48,811 bases of DNA from Lentisphaeria bacterium (GTDB lineage: Bacteria; Verrucomicrobiota; Lentisphaeria; Victivallales; Victivallaceae). Location of the stretch: NCBI GenBank assembly GCA_017628235.1, contig JAGBZM010000061.1, positions 1-48,811 of the forward strand. Reading direction: 5' to 3'. A program made the translations under genes and the position numbers. A model generated the notes under the pieces. It was not told the DNA's origin, made no database searches, and saw only the letters and a list, made by a program, of their open reading frames with translations. Shown piece by piece: positions 8,138 through 18,400 of this stretch; within the stretch, counting starts at the first letter, position 1; every line of letters begins with the position of its first letter.

Positions 8138-9079
8138 TCAGGCCTGATCGAGTTTTTCGACTGAGAATGGATTTTCGATCTCCCGGGTGCTCCAGAATTT
8201 TTCCCGGTCAGAGTGCCGGAGCATCCGCTGCCGGTAGGCCCGGGGGGATTCACCGGTTATTTTCCGGAAACATTTGGAAAAATGACTGCTGTCGCAGAAT
8301 CCGCATTCGATAGCAAGCTGCGATAAAGAGACATTGCTGGAAGCGATCCTTCCGGCGGCGTGAGCGATACGTTTGCGGATAACGAACTGCATCGGAGAAA
8401 CTCCGGCGACGGCATGAAAACGCCGGACAAAGTTGCTCCGGCTCATAGCGGAAATTTTCAGCAGATAATCCAAATTGAACGGCTTGAGATAATTTTTTTT
8501 GAGATATCTTATAGCAGTTTCCACATTCTGCTCGTAACAGCTGGGAACATCCTGTTCATTGGCCCAGTGGTATGACCGGAGCAAGTGGCATAAAAAATTC
8601 ATAAAAAGCCCGAGCATGGCACTGCGGTAACCGCTGCGGCCGATATTTTTCTGTTCCTTTCTCATCAGGTACAGGAGCATACGGATATGGTGAAAATCAT
8701 CGTTATCCAGATGGAAAAAGTGACGTTCTGTCTCAAAATTTCCGGAGTCGGGATTGAAAATATCCTGAAATCCGGGAAATTTGACCAGATCCTGCTGGGG
8801 GATATTCAATTCACGCGGATGAAAAAGGATATTGCAAATATCGAAATTGTCGGTATCATAGAAAGAATGCTTCTGTCCGGGAGCAATAATGAGTACATCT
8901 CCGGCGGCAAGAGTCCGGCTGGCAGCATTGAAAGAGTGTCTGGAAGAACCCCGCAGAATGATCCCGATTTCCACGCAGTCGTGCGAATGCAATTCAGTTT
9001 CCGGCATATCGTAGCTGAAGCTCATGGTGAGGGGGAAAAAAGAGGGTATATCCTCTGTTTTAGTTAAAATTTTGTACAT
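8138..9079 (-). CDS. AraC-family transcriptional regulator with N-terminal cupin domain
   Basis: A 313-residue regulator. The N-terminal half has cupin features: ELHSHDCVEIGIILRGSSRHSF and LAAGDVLIIAPGQKHSFYDTDN. It probably senses a small ligand such as a sugar. The C-terminal 100 residues form a double helix-turn-helix, NLDYLLKISAMSRSNFVRRFHAVAGVSPMQFVIRKRI followed by LSQLAIECGFCDSSHFSKCFRKITGESPRAYR, which is the AraC/XylS signature. The ATG at 9079 has AGAGGA about 6 bases upstream. The gene is divergent from the pseudopilin/hydrolase genes across a 206-base region that holds promoters in both directions and direct repeats suited to an AraC-type dimer. It is most likely the activator of the sugar-use genes at 9286-19266, and its inducer is not known. 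Confidence 0.9.
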   Translation of the reverse strand: MYKILTKTEDIPSFFPLTMSFSYDMPETELHSHDCVEIGIILRGSSRHSFNAASRTLAAGDVLIIAPGQKHSFYDTDNFDICNILFHPRELNIPQQDLVKFPGFQDIFNPDSGNFETERHFFHLDNDDFHHIRMLLYLMRKEQKNIGRSGYRSAMLGLFMNFLCHLLRSYHWANEQDVPSCYEQNVETAIRYLKKNYLKPFNLDYLLKISAMSRSNFVRRFHAVAGVSPMQFVIRKRIAHAAGRIASSNVSLSQLAIECGFCDSSHFSKCFRKITGESPRAYRQRMLRHSDREKFWSTREIENPFSVEKLDQA

Positions 9080-9111
9080 GATTTTCCTCTGTAATATCCT
9101 GCTGTTGTTAT

Positions 9112-9140
9112 ATTATAGCACGTTCTTGATATTTTTACAA
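9112..9140 (-). promoter_or_regulatory. Promoter of the AraC-family gene
   Basis: Read on the minus strand: TTGTAA (plus-strand 9135-9140), a 17-base spacer, and TATAAT (9112-9117) with TGC just upstream. It faces the regulator gene, with a leader of about 25 bases. A sequence similar to the proposed activator half-sites (TTTTTACAA at 9132-9140) overlaps its -35, which would allow autoregulation. Confidence 0.7.
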
Positions 9141-9164
9141 ACAACTGCCCTGACCATTTGAGCG

Positions 9165-9200
9165 TTTTTTACAACTTTTGCATACTTTTATACAAGTTTT
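9165..9200 (+). promoter_or_regulatory. Direct repeats 21 bp apart, probable AraC-type activator site
   Basis: TTTTTTACAACTTTT at 9165-9179 and TTTTATACAAGTTTT at 9186-9200 match at 13 of 15 positions and are exactly 21 bases (two helical turns) apart in the same orientation. AraC-family activators typically bind such tandem half-sites. The downstream copy ends 15 bases before the -10 box at 9216, so it covers the -35 region, where no good -35 hexamer exists. A third partial copy lies at 9132-9140. Confidence 0.6.
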
Positions 9201-9215
9201 TATGTTTTGCCATGC

Positions 9216-9221
9216 TATATT
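9216..9221 (+). promoter_or_regulatory. Extended -10 box of the pseudopilin/hydrolase promoter
   Basis: TATATT preceded by TGC, as at the other promoters of this window. The hexamer 17 bases upstream (CAAGTT) is a poor -35. This suggests an activator-dependent promoter served by the direct repeats at 9165-9200. Two ACGTAAC copies, 10 bases apart, follow at 9245-9261 in the leader. Confidence 0.55.
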
Positions 9222-9285
9222 ATTCCCAGTGTCAAACAGAAAAAACGTAACCAGACGTAACAAAAAAACTAAACGGAGGTAAAAA

Positions 9286-10122
9286 ATGAACAAATCTTAT
9301 TCCATGAACACAACCTTACTCTCTGCCCGAAAGAGAGTAAAGACACATGTCTTTACCTTAATCGAATTGCTGGTAGTCATCGCCATCATCGCAATTCTTG
9401 CAGCGATTCTGCTGCCCGCACTGAATTCGGCCCGGGAACGCGGACGGACGATCAGTTGTCTGAATAATCTCAAACAGTGCGGATTTGCAGTTCAGCAATA
9501 TGCAGATAACCACAACGGGCATGCCATTTTAAGCAAAGGGGACAATCACACCACCAACAAATTGCTTTACAACATGGCTTTCGGCTTGAGCATAGCAACA
9601 GGCGGAGCTTCTGAACGTTATCTTACCGGATGGTCGACAATCACCTGTCCCAAAACTCCGAATGTGCCGCGCGACAGCGTTGCAGACACCAGCTTCAACG
9701 GCTCTTATGCCGTTCCGTATACAGGATTCTCCACTGCGACCGAGGCCACGCATTTGAATGCCTATGAAGTGGCGAACAAAGGATTTTATTTCAAATCAGC
9801 GGTCGGCAATCCATCCACCATTGTCCACTTTACCAAACTGCGCAGCCCCGCCGCAGCATCCATATTCATCGAAGCTGCCGGCCCGACGGAAGTAAAAGCA
9901 CACTATGTGCCAGACTCAAATGACAACGGCAACAAACCGTACTTTGTCCATGACAACCGGATGAATGCAGCTTTCGGTGATGGACACGCCGAAACGGTCG
10001 ATTACGGCTGGATAAAAAAAATGTGGCAGAAAAATAAAGATGCAGATGCTTTGTTTACTGATGTAGCTTCCGGATATTATGTTCGGGATATGCATAAAAA
10101 TCTTAACGGGCCACATAAATAA
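9286..10122 (+). CDS. Type II secretion-type pseudopilin with H-X9-DG domain
   Basis: A 278-residue prepilin-like protein. Residues 22-45 read [20 protein letters not shown], the N-methylation motif; F23 would be residue 1 and E27 the conserved Glu+5. The residue before the cut is Val rather than the usual Gly. The C-terminal domain carries the H-X9-DG signature (H222 to D232-G233, [12 protein letters not shown]) known from Planctomycetes and Lentisphaerae, in which this family is greatly expanded. A strong ribosome site (GGAGG, 6 bases upstream) sets the ATG at 9286. It sits 17 bases before an exported glycoside hydrolase and is probably cotranscribed with it. It likely forms or decorates a secretion pseudopilus or surface structure linked to polysaccharide use, but its real role is unknown. 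The first 24 codons contain two overlapping hairpins. Confidence 0.9.
   Translation: MNKSYSMNTTLLSARKRVKTHVFTLIELLVVIAIIAILAAILLPALNSARERGRTISCLNNLKQCGFAVQQYADNHNGHAILSKGDNHTTNKLLYNMAFGLSIATGGASERYLTGWSTITCPKTPNVPRDSVADTSFNGSYAVPYTGFSTATEATHLNAYEVANKGFYFKSAVGNPSTIVHFTKLRSPAAASIFIEAAGPTEVKAHYVPDSNDNGNKPYFVHDNRMNAAFGDGHAETVDYGWIKKMWQKNKDADALFTDVASGYYVRDMHKNLNGPHK
9316..9356 (+). repeat. Two overlapping perfect hairpins in the pseudopilin signal region
   Basis: First hairpin: TTACTCTCT (9316-9324), a 7-base loop, AGAGAGTAA (9332-9340). Second: GTAAAGACA (9337-9345), a 2-base gap, TGTCTTTAC (9348-9356). All arms pair perfectly over 9 bp. The two share bases 9337-9340, so as RNA they exclude each other. 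They lie within the codons for residues 11-24, ahead of and across the prepilin cleavage point. Confidence 0.8.
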
Positions 10123-10139
10123 CAGGAAATCTGTTTACA

Positions 10140-12959
10140 ATGAAAAAGTTTTTTATTCTGCTGCTGCTTGCGGCCATTCCAGGACTGGCCGCCGGGAAGA
10201 ACCTGTTGACCAATGCCGACTTCAGCAAAGTTGATTCCCGGGGCAAACCGACAGACTGGATCGGTCACTCCGGCACTCAACTGACCGTAAACAATAACTC
10301 TCTGACATTTGGGTTTTCCGATCCGCGCCCCGGTAAACCGGCAATATTGACTCACAGTTTGCCGGGCTTGCGCCCCGGTGTTTCCTACCGTCTGCAGGCA
10401 CATTTACAAGCTCCCCGGCGGATCGGAGTACACTTCTACATCGAAGGCAAATGTCTTGTCAATGGCAAGTCCAAAGGATTTTTTCATAATGTAACCGGTA
10501 TTGCCGCCGATGAAAAAGGGATCGATGTCAAAACCGTCTTCTCCCTGCCCGGAGATGTGCAGACCCTCTACCTGACATTGCGTACCAGCGGCAAAACCCC
10601 GGTGACGATTTCCGGTTGTTCTTTAACTGAAATACCGGTTATCGATCAGAACAGCGGCTTCTGGGATGTTGACGGCAATAATGAAAAAGTGGTCATCCCG
10701 TCACGCGGTTCGGTTATTTTACGTCAAGTGCCGGTAAAATCCGGTAAAACTTACCGGATGAATTATACCATCTGCGGCAGCGGTTCCAACGGAGATAAAA
10801 ATTATTTCTGCCATCAATACAAGGTTTCCACCAGACTTGATGTTGCCGGAGGAGTCGCATTTCAGGATGTGCTCAATGCTCCGATGCCGAAAACCCAAAT
10901 TTTCAGCATCCCGGCCAACGCCTCTTATTCCTTTCTCGATTTCACATTCACATCTTCGACCGGAGGCACATTGACCGTAAGCGATTTGCAAATATCTGAA
11001 CATGTCAAAGCCCCGGAAGAAGATTGGCAGTTTTTCTTCACCTCGCCATGTTACCGCAACACCATATACCAACGTACCGATGACGGCAAAGTTTCCGGGA
11101 AAATCATCGCGGCAGCTCCGGCGGCAGCAGCAAAAATTTCCATAAAAGGCATTGCCGGATTAGAAATTCCGCTGAACAACGGATGCGGAGAATTTTCCAT
11201 TCCTTCAACCGGGATAAAGGATGGTAAATATCCGGTTTCCTGTATCATTTATGACCGGAACGGCAAGGAACTGAAAAAATTTGAAACCACTCTTTTCAAA
11301 GTACCTCCGGCTGAAAATGAAGTTATTTTCAATTCGCGTAAAATCTTGTTGGTCAACGGCAAACCATTTTTCCCGGTCAGCGAATACCGCAATTACCACA
11401 CTCAAAAAGACAGTGATTTTTATCACCTTGCCCGGCGGGGAATAAATACTTTCATGCTGGTGAAAATGACTGATGATGAAAAAAAGACGCTCTCCATACT
11501 CGACTCAATGCACAAATACGGCATCAAAGCTGTCATCGAATTGTGGCCGGCCGGAGCAACTCCTGCCGCACAGGAAACTTTCAAAAGACGTTTTCATTCA
11601 GTCATCACTCCGGCGGTAAGCAAACATCCGGCACTGCTGGCTTATCTTACTACCGATGAACCATTATGGATGGGAGTCCGTCCGCAATCAGTCATCTGGA
11701 CCAAAGAGTATATTCAGGCATTTGACCCGTACCATCCGGTCTGGGTCAATCAGGCTCCGCGCAATGAAATTGAAGATTTGAAAAAATATGCCGATGCCAG
11801 TGATATTGTCGGTGCAGATATTTATCCGGTTCCGGTTCCCAACGGCCATTGCGGTCTGGAAGATAAATCGCTTAATTGCGTGGGAGCCTACACCCGGAGA
11901 ATGGCAGAAAGCGTGTCCAAGCTCAAACCGGTATGGATGATCCTGCAAGCATTTGAATGGCAGGATCACAATCAACCTCAAAACCGGGGAAGAACCATTT
12001 ATCCCACCGAAAATGAAACCCGCTTCATGTACTTCGATGCGATTTTCAACGGCGCAACCGGCTTGAGTATGTACGGTACTCCGAAAATAAAAGATTTGCG
12101 TTATTACGAAATGATCTACCGTATTGCCGGAGAATTGCGTACTCTGTCCGGTCTGATCACCGGCAGTGATCCGCTGCCGGATCTGTCCGGCGATAATCCG
12201 GCAGTCCGTATTGCCCGCCGCATATGCGACGGCCGGATCTACTGCGCAATAATGAATAAAAAACCGGAAAAAAGCAAAGTGTCATTTGCCGCAGATGCTC
12301 CTTTGACCATCTACCGGGAATCCCGCCGTCTTTATCCGGTAAACGGCAAAATCACCATTACTCTGGAACCGTATGAAGTGATTATCTGCGGCCCGGATAC
12401 CCTGCCGCCGCCGGTATGGGAATTACCGGAAATTGATAAAGATATGGAGAAAATCCCCGATCCGCTGTACCAGTATGTACTCTATAACAACGGTTTGGCA
12501 GCCAATCCGGTCAACAACACGTTCTATCAGGGCAAAGCGAACTGGATATGGCACAAGGACCTCTCCTCGGTACCGGGCAACACCTGCGTGATGAGCAGAA
12601 GTTTCCAGTTGTCTGCCATCCCCGGCAAAGCCGAACTTCTGATCGCCTGTGATGACAGTGCTGATGTATGGATCAACGGGCAGAAAGCCGGAGAATGCAA
12701 CGGACACAGCGCAATAAAAATCATCAATGTCCTTCCGACATTGAAAAAAGGAGAGAACCTTTTACGGATAGTTGCCCGGGATGCCGGAGTACTGCCATGC
12801 GGATTGCTGGCAGAGTTGCGGATCGACGGCAAGCCGTTTTTGATTACCGACGATTCATGGCAGTGTATGCCGGTTGACCAAAAGAACTCACCCGTCAGTG
12901 CTTTTATAGTTGCTCCATTCGGTGAAGGCCCCTGGGGCAGCCGGGTATTGATGCCATAA
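10140..12959 (+). CDS. Exported multidomain glycoside hydrolase-like protein (TIM barrel with carbohydrate-binding modules)
   Basis: A 939-residue product with a signal peptide (MKKFFILLLLAAIPGLAAG). Residues about 20-165 (NLLTNADFSKVDSRGKPTDW) and 170-290 look like tandem CBM4/9-type jelly rolls. A beta-rich linker leads to a TIM barrel at about 400-690, opened by ILLVNGKPFFPVSEY, which resembles GH2/GH-A enzymes. Candidate acids are D506/E507 in TTDEPLW and E606 in LQAFEW; DIVGADIYPVP is another barrel strand motif. The C-terminus (about 800-939; NWIWHK, DDSADVWINGQKAGE) is a galactose-binding-like domain of the kind found in GH2 and GH78 enzymes. The exact GH family and substrate are not clear. 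The start is 17 bases after the pseudopilin gene, with AGGAAA a little far upstream. Confidence 0.75.
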   Translation: MKKFFILLLLAAIPGLAAGKNLLTNADFSKVDSRGKPTDWIGHSGTQLTVNNNSLTFGFSDPRPGKPAILTHSLPGLRPGVSYRLQAHLQAPRRIGVHFYIEGKCLVNGKSKGFFHNVTGIAADEKGIDVKTVFSLPGDVQTLYLTLRTSGKTPVTISGCSLTEIPVIDQNSGFWDVDGNNEKVVIPSRGSVILRQVPVKSGKTYRMNYTICGSGSNGDKNYFCHQYKVSTRLDVAGGVAFQDVLNAPMPKTQIFSIPANASYSFLDFTFTSSTGGTLTVSDLQISEHVKAPEEDWQFFFTSPCYRNTIYQRTDDGKVSGKIIAAAPAAAAKISIKGIAGLEIPLNNGCGEFSIPSTGIKDGKYPVSCIIYDRNGKELKKFETTLFKVPPAENEVIFNSRKILLVNGKPFFPVSEYRNYHTQKDSDFYHLARRGINTFMLVKMTDDEKKTLSILDSMHKYGIKAVIELWPAGATPAAQETFKRRFHSVITPAVSKHPALLAYLTTDEPLWMGVRPQSVIWTKEYIQAFDPYHPVWVNQAPRNEIEDLKKYADASDIVGADIYPVPVPNGHCGLEDKSLNCVGAYTRRMAESVSKLKPVWMILQAFEWQDHNQPQNRGRTIYPTENETRFMYFDAIFNGATGLSMYGTPKIKDLRYYEMIYRIAGELRTLSGLITGSDPLPDLSGDNPAVRIARRICDGRIYCAIMNKKPEKSKVSFAADAPLTIYRESRRLYPVNGKITITLEPYEVIICGPDTLPPPVWELPEIDKDMEKIPDPLYQYVLYNNGLAANPVNNTFYQGKANWIWHKDLSSVPGNTCVMSRSFQLSAIPGKAELLIACDDSADVWINGQKAGECNGHSAIKIINVLPTLKKGENLLRIVARDAGVLPCGLLAELRIDGKPFLITDDSWQCMPVDQKNSPVSAFIVAPFGEGPWGSRVLMP

Positions 12960-13026
12960 GATTTTTACAAGTTGGATCGACCGGGAAAGAATATAGATTT
13001 TATTCACAAAAAATATTTCGGAGCTA

Positions 13027-13055
13027 TTGATTGTTCCGCCTTGGTGTGCTATATT
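13027..13055 (+). promoter_or_regulatory. Promoter of the sodium symporter gene
   Basis: TTGATT at 13027-13032, a 17-base spacer, and TATATT at 13050-13055 with TGC before it. It gives a leader of about 70 bases ahead of the symporter. TTTTTACAAGTT, similar to the half-sites near the AraC gene, occurs once upstream at 12962-12973, but no partner 21 bases away was found. Confidence 0.7.
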
Positions 13056-13131
13056 AACTCCGTTAAGCCGGTTTCAAGGAGAAGTCCGGTATTTTAAAAT
13101 TTTCACAAAAAAAAGGAGTTGAAAGAGAAAA

Positions 13132-15462
13132 ATGTTTTGGTTGGATTGGATTTTGGTATTTATACCATTGGCAATCGTTGTTTGGATCGGGATCAAGTCC
13201 CAGCGTTACTGTACCAGTGTCGCGGACTTCCTCTCGGCCAGCCGCGTTGCCGGACGTTACGTGGTTTCGGTGGCCAGCGGTGAAGCCGGTACCGGGTTGA
13301 TCTCGGTGGTGGCGATGCTGGAATTGTATTATCACTGCGGATTTTCCTATTCATTCTGGAATCAGGTGATGATCCCGATGACTCTGGTTTTTTCTCTGAC
13401 CGGCTTCTGTGTCTACCGTTACCGCGAAACCAAAGCCATGACCATCGGTCAGTTCCTTGAAATGCGCTACAACCGCGCTTTCCGGATCTTCGCTTCGATC
13501 CTCCAGTCGATCAGCGGTATTCTCAATTACGCCATCTTCCCGGCGGTCGGCGGCAGATTTTTCATCTACTTCCTCGACCTGCCCCACCAGTTTGAATTCT
13601 GCGGCATCACCTTCTCCACTTTCGGCGTCTGCATGGCCTCCTTCCTGTTGATCGCGCTGGCCATCTGTATGCTCGGCGGTCAGGTCACCATCATGGTCAC
13701 CGACTGTATCCAGGGACTGCTCTCTTACCCTCTGTACATGATCATTGTGATCTTCTTCATCTACAACTTCTCCTGGTTCGATGAAATCGCTCCGACGATG
13801 ATCAACCGGGCTTCCGGCGAAAGTTTCCTCAACCCGTTCGATATGGAAAAAATGCGTACATTCAACGTCTTCTACGTTGTTGTCGGTATCTTCTCATCCA
13901 TCATCAACCGCGTCGGTATGGGCGGTGCCATCGGTTATTCCGGTGCAGCCAAAAATGCCCACGAACAGAAAATGGGCGGTCTGCTCGGTACCTGGCGCAG
14001 CGGATTCTCCAGCATGATGTATGTGCTTGTCGCCATCTGCGGCATCACCTTCCTCAATCACTTCGACTTCGCTCCCAAAGCAAAAGAGACCCGTATGTAT
14101 GTCGCCTCAAAAGTGGTCGACGAAGTCATGCGCGACAGCAAATTCGATGCAGCTAAAGCTCCTTTGCAAAAAGATTTTGAAGCGATCCCCGAATTGACGG
14201 AAGAACAATTCAAAACTACCAGACTTTCCCAGAAAGACAATCTCGAAACTCCCTATGTCCAGGCGGTTGCGAAAAACACCAAAGGCATCGAGGGTGCCGG
14301 AGCTATCCCGCAGAAATTCTCCACCATCTACCATCAGATGCTGCTGCCGGTGGCCATGAGAGATCTGCTGCCCATCGGTATCACCGGTATTTTCTGCGCG
14401 ATCATGATCTTCCTGCTCATCTCCACCGACACCACTTATATGCATTCCTGGGGTACGGTGCTGATGCAGGATATTTTCATGACCATCACCAAACAGACTT
14501 TTTCACCGAAAACCCACTTGTGGCTGCTGCGCGGATTCATCACGCTGGTCTGTCTTTTTGCCTTCTTCTTCAGTTTCTACTTTGCTCAGATCGACTACAT
14601 TCTGATGTTCTTCCAGATCACCGGTGCCATCTGGCTCGGCGGCGGCGGCGCGGTCTGTATGTTCGGTCTGTATACCCGCTGGGGTACTCCGGCCGGTGCG
14701 TTTGCCGGACTTGGCGGCGGTTCATTCCTGGCGGTGGCCGGCTTCATCATGCAGAATACCTGGGCTGACCACATCTATCCTTTCCTTGCGCGTAACGGTT
14801 GGGTCGAAAGCGTCGGCAACTTCCTTGAAACGGTTTCCAAACCTCTCAATCCCTGGGTCGTCTGGACGATGGATGCCCAGAAGTTCCCGATCAACTCGCA
14901 GGAAATTCTCTTTATCGCCATGCTCTCCAGCGTGCTGCTCTATGTGATCGTATCGCTGCTCACCTATCGCAAGCCCTTCAACCTCGACCGTATGCTCCAT
15001 CGCGGAAAATACGCTCTGGACGGCGACAAGAAAGTGGAATTGCCCGCATTCAGCTTGAAAAATATGTACAAGAAACTCATCGGTATCACTCCGGAATATA
15101 CCAGAGGCGACAAAATCCTCGCCTGGAGCGTATTCGGTTACAGTTTCGTCTACATGTTCCTGATCCTCTTCCTCGGTTCGGTCATCTGCAATCTGATCTC
15201 TCCCTGGGGAAGCAAAGGATGGAGCAACTACTTCCTGATTTCCAACCTGATTGTTCCGGCGATCATCGGTATTGTATCGACCTTCTGGTTCGGCATCTGC
15301 GGCACCAGGGATCTGGTACAGCTTTTCCGTGATCTGGCCAACAAAAAGGATAACCATCTGGATAACGGACAGGTTTCCGGCAATATGTCGCTTGCGGATA
15401 AGGCGGCACTGGAAGCCATCGATAAAGAAACTGCCTCCGAAAACCAAGAGGGAGAGCAGTAA
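13132..15462 (+). CDS. Sodium:solute symporter (SSS family)
   Basis: A 776-residue integral membrane transporter that probably couples sodium entry to uptake of a sugar or related organic solute. It begins with a membrane segment ([18 protein letters not shown]) followed by [33 protein letters not shown], the SSS N-terminal pattern. About 13-14 hydrophobic segments follow, with a soluble loop at about 310-400 ([20 protein letters not shown]...) and a long charged tail. [19 protein letters not shown] resembles the family sodium-site helix. Synonymous codon choice is strongly C-ended (ATC, TTC, GTC, CTC), unlike the flanking hydrolase genes, which suggests high expression. It has its own promoter and is followed 19 bases later by the GH106-like gene. 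AAGGAG lies 13 bases before the ATG. Confidence 0.9.
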   Translation: MFWLDWILVFIPLAIVVWIGIKSQRYCTSVADFLSASRVAGRYVVSVASGEAGTGLISVVAMLELYYHCGFSYSFWNQVMIPMTLVFSLTGFCVYRYRETKAMTIGQFLEMRYNRAFRIFASILQSISGILNYAIFPAVGGRFFIYFLDLPHQFEFCGITFSTFGVCMASFLLIALAICMLGGQVTIMVTDCIQGLLSYPLYMIIVIFFIYNFSWFDEIAPTMINRASGESFLNPFDMEKMRTFNVFYVVVGIFSSIINRVGMGGAIGYSGAAKNAHEQKMGGLLGTWRSGFSSMMYVLVAICGITFLNHFDFAPKAKETRMYVASKVVDEVMRDSKFDAAKAPLQKDFEAIPELTEEQFKTTRLSQKDNLETPYVQAVAKNTKGIEGAGAIPQKFSTIYHQMLLPVAMRDLLPIGITGIFCAIMIFLLISTDTTYMHSWGTVLMQDIFMTITKQTFSPKTHLWLLRGFITLVCLFAFFFSFYFAQIDYILMFFQITGAIWLGGGGAVCMFGLYTRWGTPAGAFAGLGGGSFLAVAGFIMQNTWADHIYPFLARNGWVESVGNFLETVSKPLNPWVVWTMDAQKFPINSQEILFIAMLSSVLLYVIVSLLTYRKPFNLDRMLHRGKYALDGDKKVELPAFSLKNMYKKLIGITPEYTRGDKILAWSVFGYSFVYMFLILFLGSVICNLISPWGSKGWSNYFLISNLIVPAIIGIVSTFWFGICGTRDLVQLFRDLANKKDNHLDNGQVSGNMSLADKAALEAIDKETASENQEGEQ

Positions 15463-15481
15463 ACCACAGGATTTGTAAAAA

Positions 15482-18400
15482 TTGAATAGTTTTCCCGAAC
15501 TGTTCCGTTCCCCCGGAAATCAATTCCGGGGGATGCCGTTTTGGGCTTGGAACGCCCGCTTGGATGAAACAGAATTGCGCCGGCAGATCCGGACATTTCA
15601 CGAAATGGGATTAGGCGGATTTTTCATGCATTCCCGGGTGGGACTGGATACGGAATATTTGGGAAAAGAGTGGTTCAATTGTATCAGAGCCTGTGTTGAT
15701 GAAGCAGAAAAGCTGGGTATGAACGCCTGGCTTTACGATGAAGACCGTTGGCCCTCCGGCTGTGCCGGAGGGTTGGTCACGACCGATGACCGCTTCAAAA
15801 TGAAAGAATTGCGCGCCGAATGCGCGCCGGATGCGGCAACTCTCAGCAATTCCGGCAATACAGTCGGCTGTTATCTGGCAATTCTGGATACGGAAAAGCG
15901 GATCGTAAAACACTATCGCCGGATCTCTTCTCCGGCAGATACCATACCGGATAAGGGCGAAGTTTTTGTCCGCCTCTACTGGAAAAATCAGGAAAAATCC
16001 ACCTGGTTCAACGGTGAAACTTATCTGGATACCATGAATCCGGAGGCGGTCAAAGCATTTATCACCTCCACCCACGAAAAATACCGGCAGGAAACCGGGA
16101 ACAAGTTCGGCAATGTCATCCCCGGCATCTTTACCGATGAACCGAATTTTCTCCACTTTTCAGCGATGGCCATGCCCTGGACACCGGATATGCCGGAGAA
16201 ATTTCAGGAAAAATATCACTGCGACATGGTCGATAAACTCATTGAATTATTCTACGAGCCATCCGGCCGTCTGAGCCGGGTCCGCTGGCAGTTTTTCAAT
16301 CTGGCAACCGAACTTTTTGTCAACGCCTTTGCCCGGCAGATCGGTAACTGGTGCGCTGAAAATGACCTTAAATTCACCGGGCATGTACTTTGTGAAGATT
16401 CTCTGACCGCCCAGGCCGCCACCGTCGGGGCCGCCATGCGCTTTTATGAATATATGCAAATCCCCGGCATTGATCTGCTCACGGAGATATGGAACATTTT
16501 TACCACCGTGAAACAGTGTACTTCTGCGGCGAGACAATTCGGTAAAATTCAACGTTTGAGTGAAACTTACGGCACGACCGGCTGGGACTTTCCGCTGGCC
16601 GGGCATAAACTTCTGGGTGACTGGCAGTATGCACTGGGGATCAACTGCCGCTGCCAGCATCTGGCGTTTTATTCAATGGCCGCAGAGGGCAAGCGGGATT
16701 ATCCGGCCAGCATCTCCTACCAGTCGCCCTGGCACAAACAATACCGTGTTATAGAAGATCACTTCGCCAGACTCGGGACCGCTTTGACCGGGGCGCAGGA
16801 GATACGCAATCTGCTGGTTATCCATCCGATCGAATCACGCTGGTGCTGCTATCTGCCGCAGCCGGAAATCATTCCGGCAAAACGCCCGCCCTGCGATGAA
16901 GAGTTTGAGAAACTGACCAACACTCTGCTGACGGAAAATCTGGACTTTGACTACGGCGATGAGGAGATCATCTCCCGTCTGGGAAAAATCGATGAGGACA
17001 CTCTGCTGGTGGGAGCTGCCGGATATCGGGCCGTATTGATCCCGCAGCTGCTCACCATCCGCGATACCACGCTGGAATTGCTGCGCCGTTATGCTCGATC
17101 CGGCGGTCAGGTATGCTATCTGGGAGAAGCTCCGGAATATGTCAATGCCGAAAGATCTGATGCGGCGAAACAGGTATTTTCCGATAATTTCCAGGCGGTT
17201 ACAGCAGCAAATCTCACGACCGTCCTCTCTCCGCGCGCCCGAACCTTTTCGCTCCGCACTCAGGACGGCAGAGAAGCCGGTCCCCTGCTGGCTTTCCTCG
17301 GAGAACAATCTTTCGGGAAAGTATTTTTTGTCACCAATACCGGAGCTGAATTTGCCGATGACATGATGCTTAATCCCCGGGTATTGGAAAGAAATACCGC
17401 TTTCCCGGAAATCAGCGTAAAACTCATGTTTCCGGAGTGCGGAAAACTTTATGAATTGGACACCATGACCGGCCGGATTTCAGAAAAAAATTATACTTAT
17501 ACCGGTGGAGCATACCATTTTTCCGCCGCATTCGCTCCCCGGCAATCCCGGCTCTATCTGATCTCCGGCACAGTTCCGCCGGATGAATTGTCCCCGGCTC
17601 CGGAGATGCCGGAATGCGATGCCGCCGTTATCCGGCTGCCGGAAACAAACTGGCAGTGCCATACCGATGAATGCAACTGTCTGGTACTCGATCATGCCGA
17701 TGCAACAGTCGATGGGGTAAAGCGTTTTAAGAATCAGTATATCCTGACACTTGATAATATCTTGCGGCAGGAACTCGGCGGCGGCACACGCGGAGAAAAG
17801 ATGATCCAACCCTGGTGCCGGCCCAAAACAACCGCCGACAACAAGTATGATCTTTTATTGGAGTACCGTTTCCGGGTAAAAACGTTGCCGGAAAAAATAA
17901 AAATCGCTCTGGAAGATCCGGAAAATTGCCGCCTGACCATCAATGGTACCGTCATCGACACTGCTGCCGGAAGTTCGTGGTTCACCGACCGGGCGATCCG
18001 GACATTGGAGATTCCTGCCGGAATCGTGCATTGCGGAGAGAATATCATCTCCTGGCAGCGGGATTTTGATACCGGATTTGCCGGATTGGAATATATTTAT
18101 CTGCTTGGCAGTTTCGGAGTGGACAAATCCGATGCGCTCACGGCCATACCGGAAATGCTCGATTGCGGCGACTGGTGTTCGCAGAATTTCCCATATTATT
18201 CCGGAGCAATAACTTACAGCCGCGAATTACCACCTTTGCCGCCGGAAGAAAAAGTTTTTCTGGAAATTCCCCGCTGGGCCGGTTCGATCATGGAAGTCAG
18301 TGTCAACGATTCCCGACCGCAGCCGGTCGGCTGGCCGCCGGAAGTGATCGATCTGACCGGGATGCTCAATACAACGGGAAAGAACATATTGAAAATCAAA

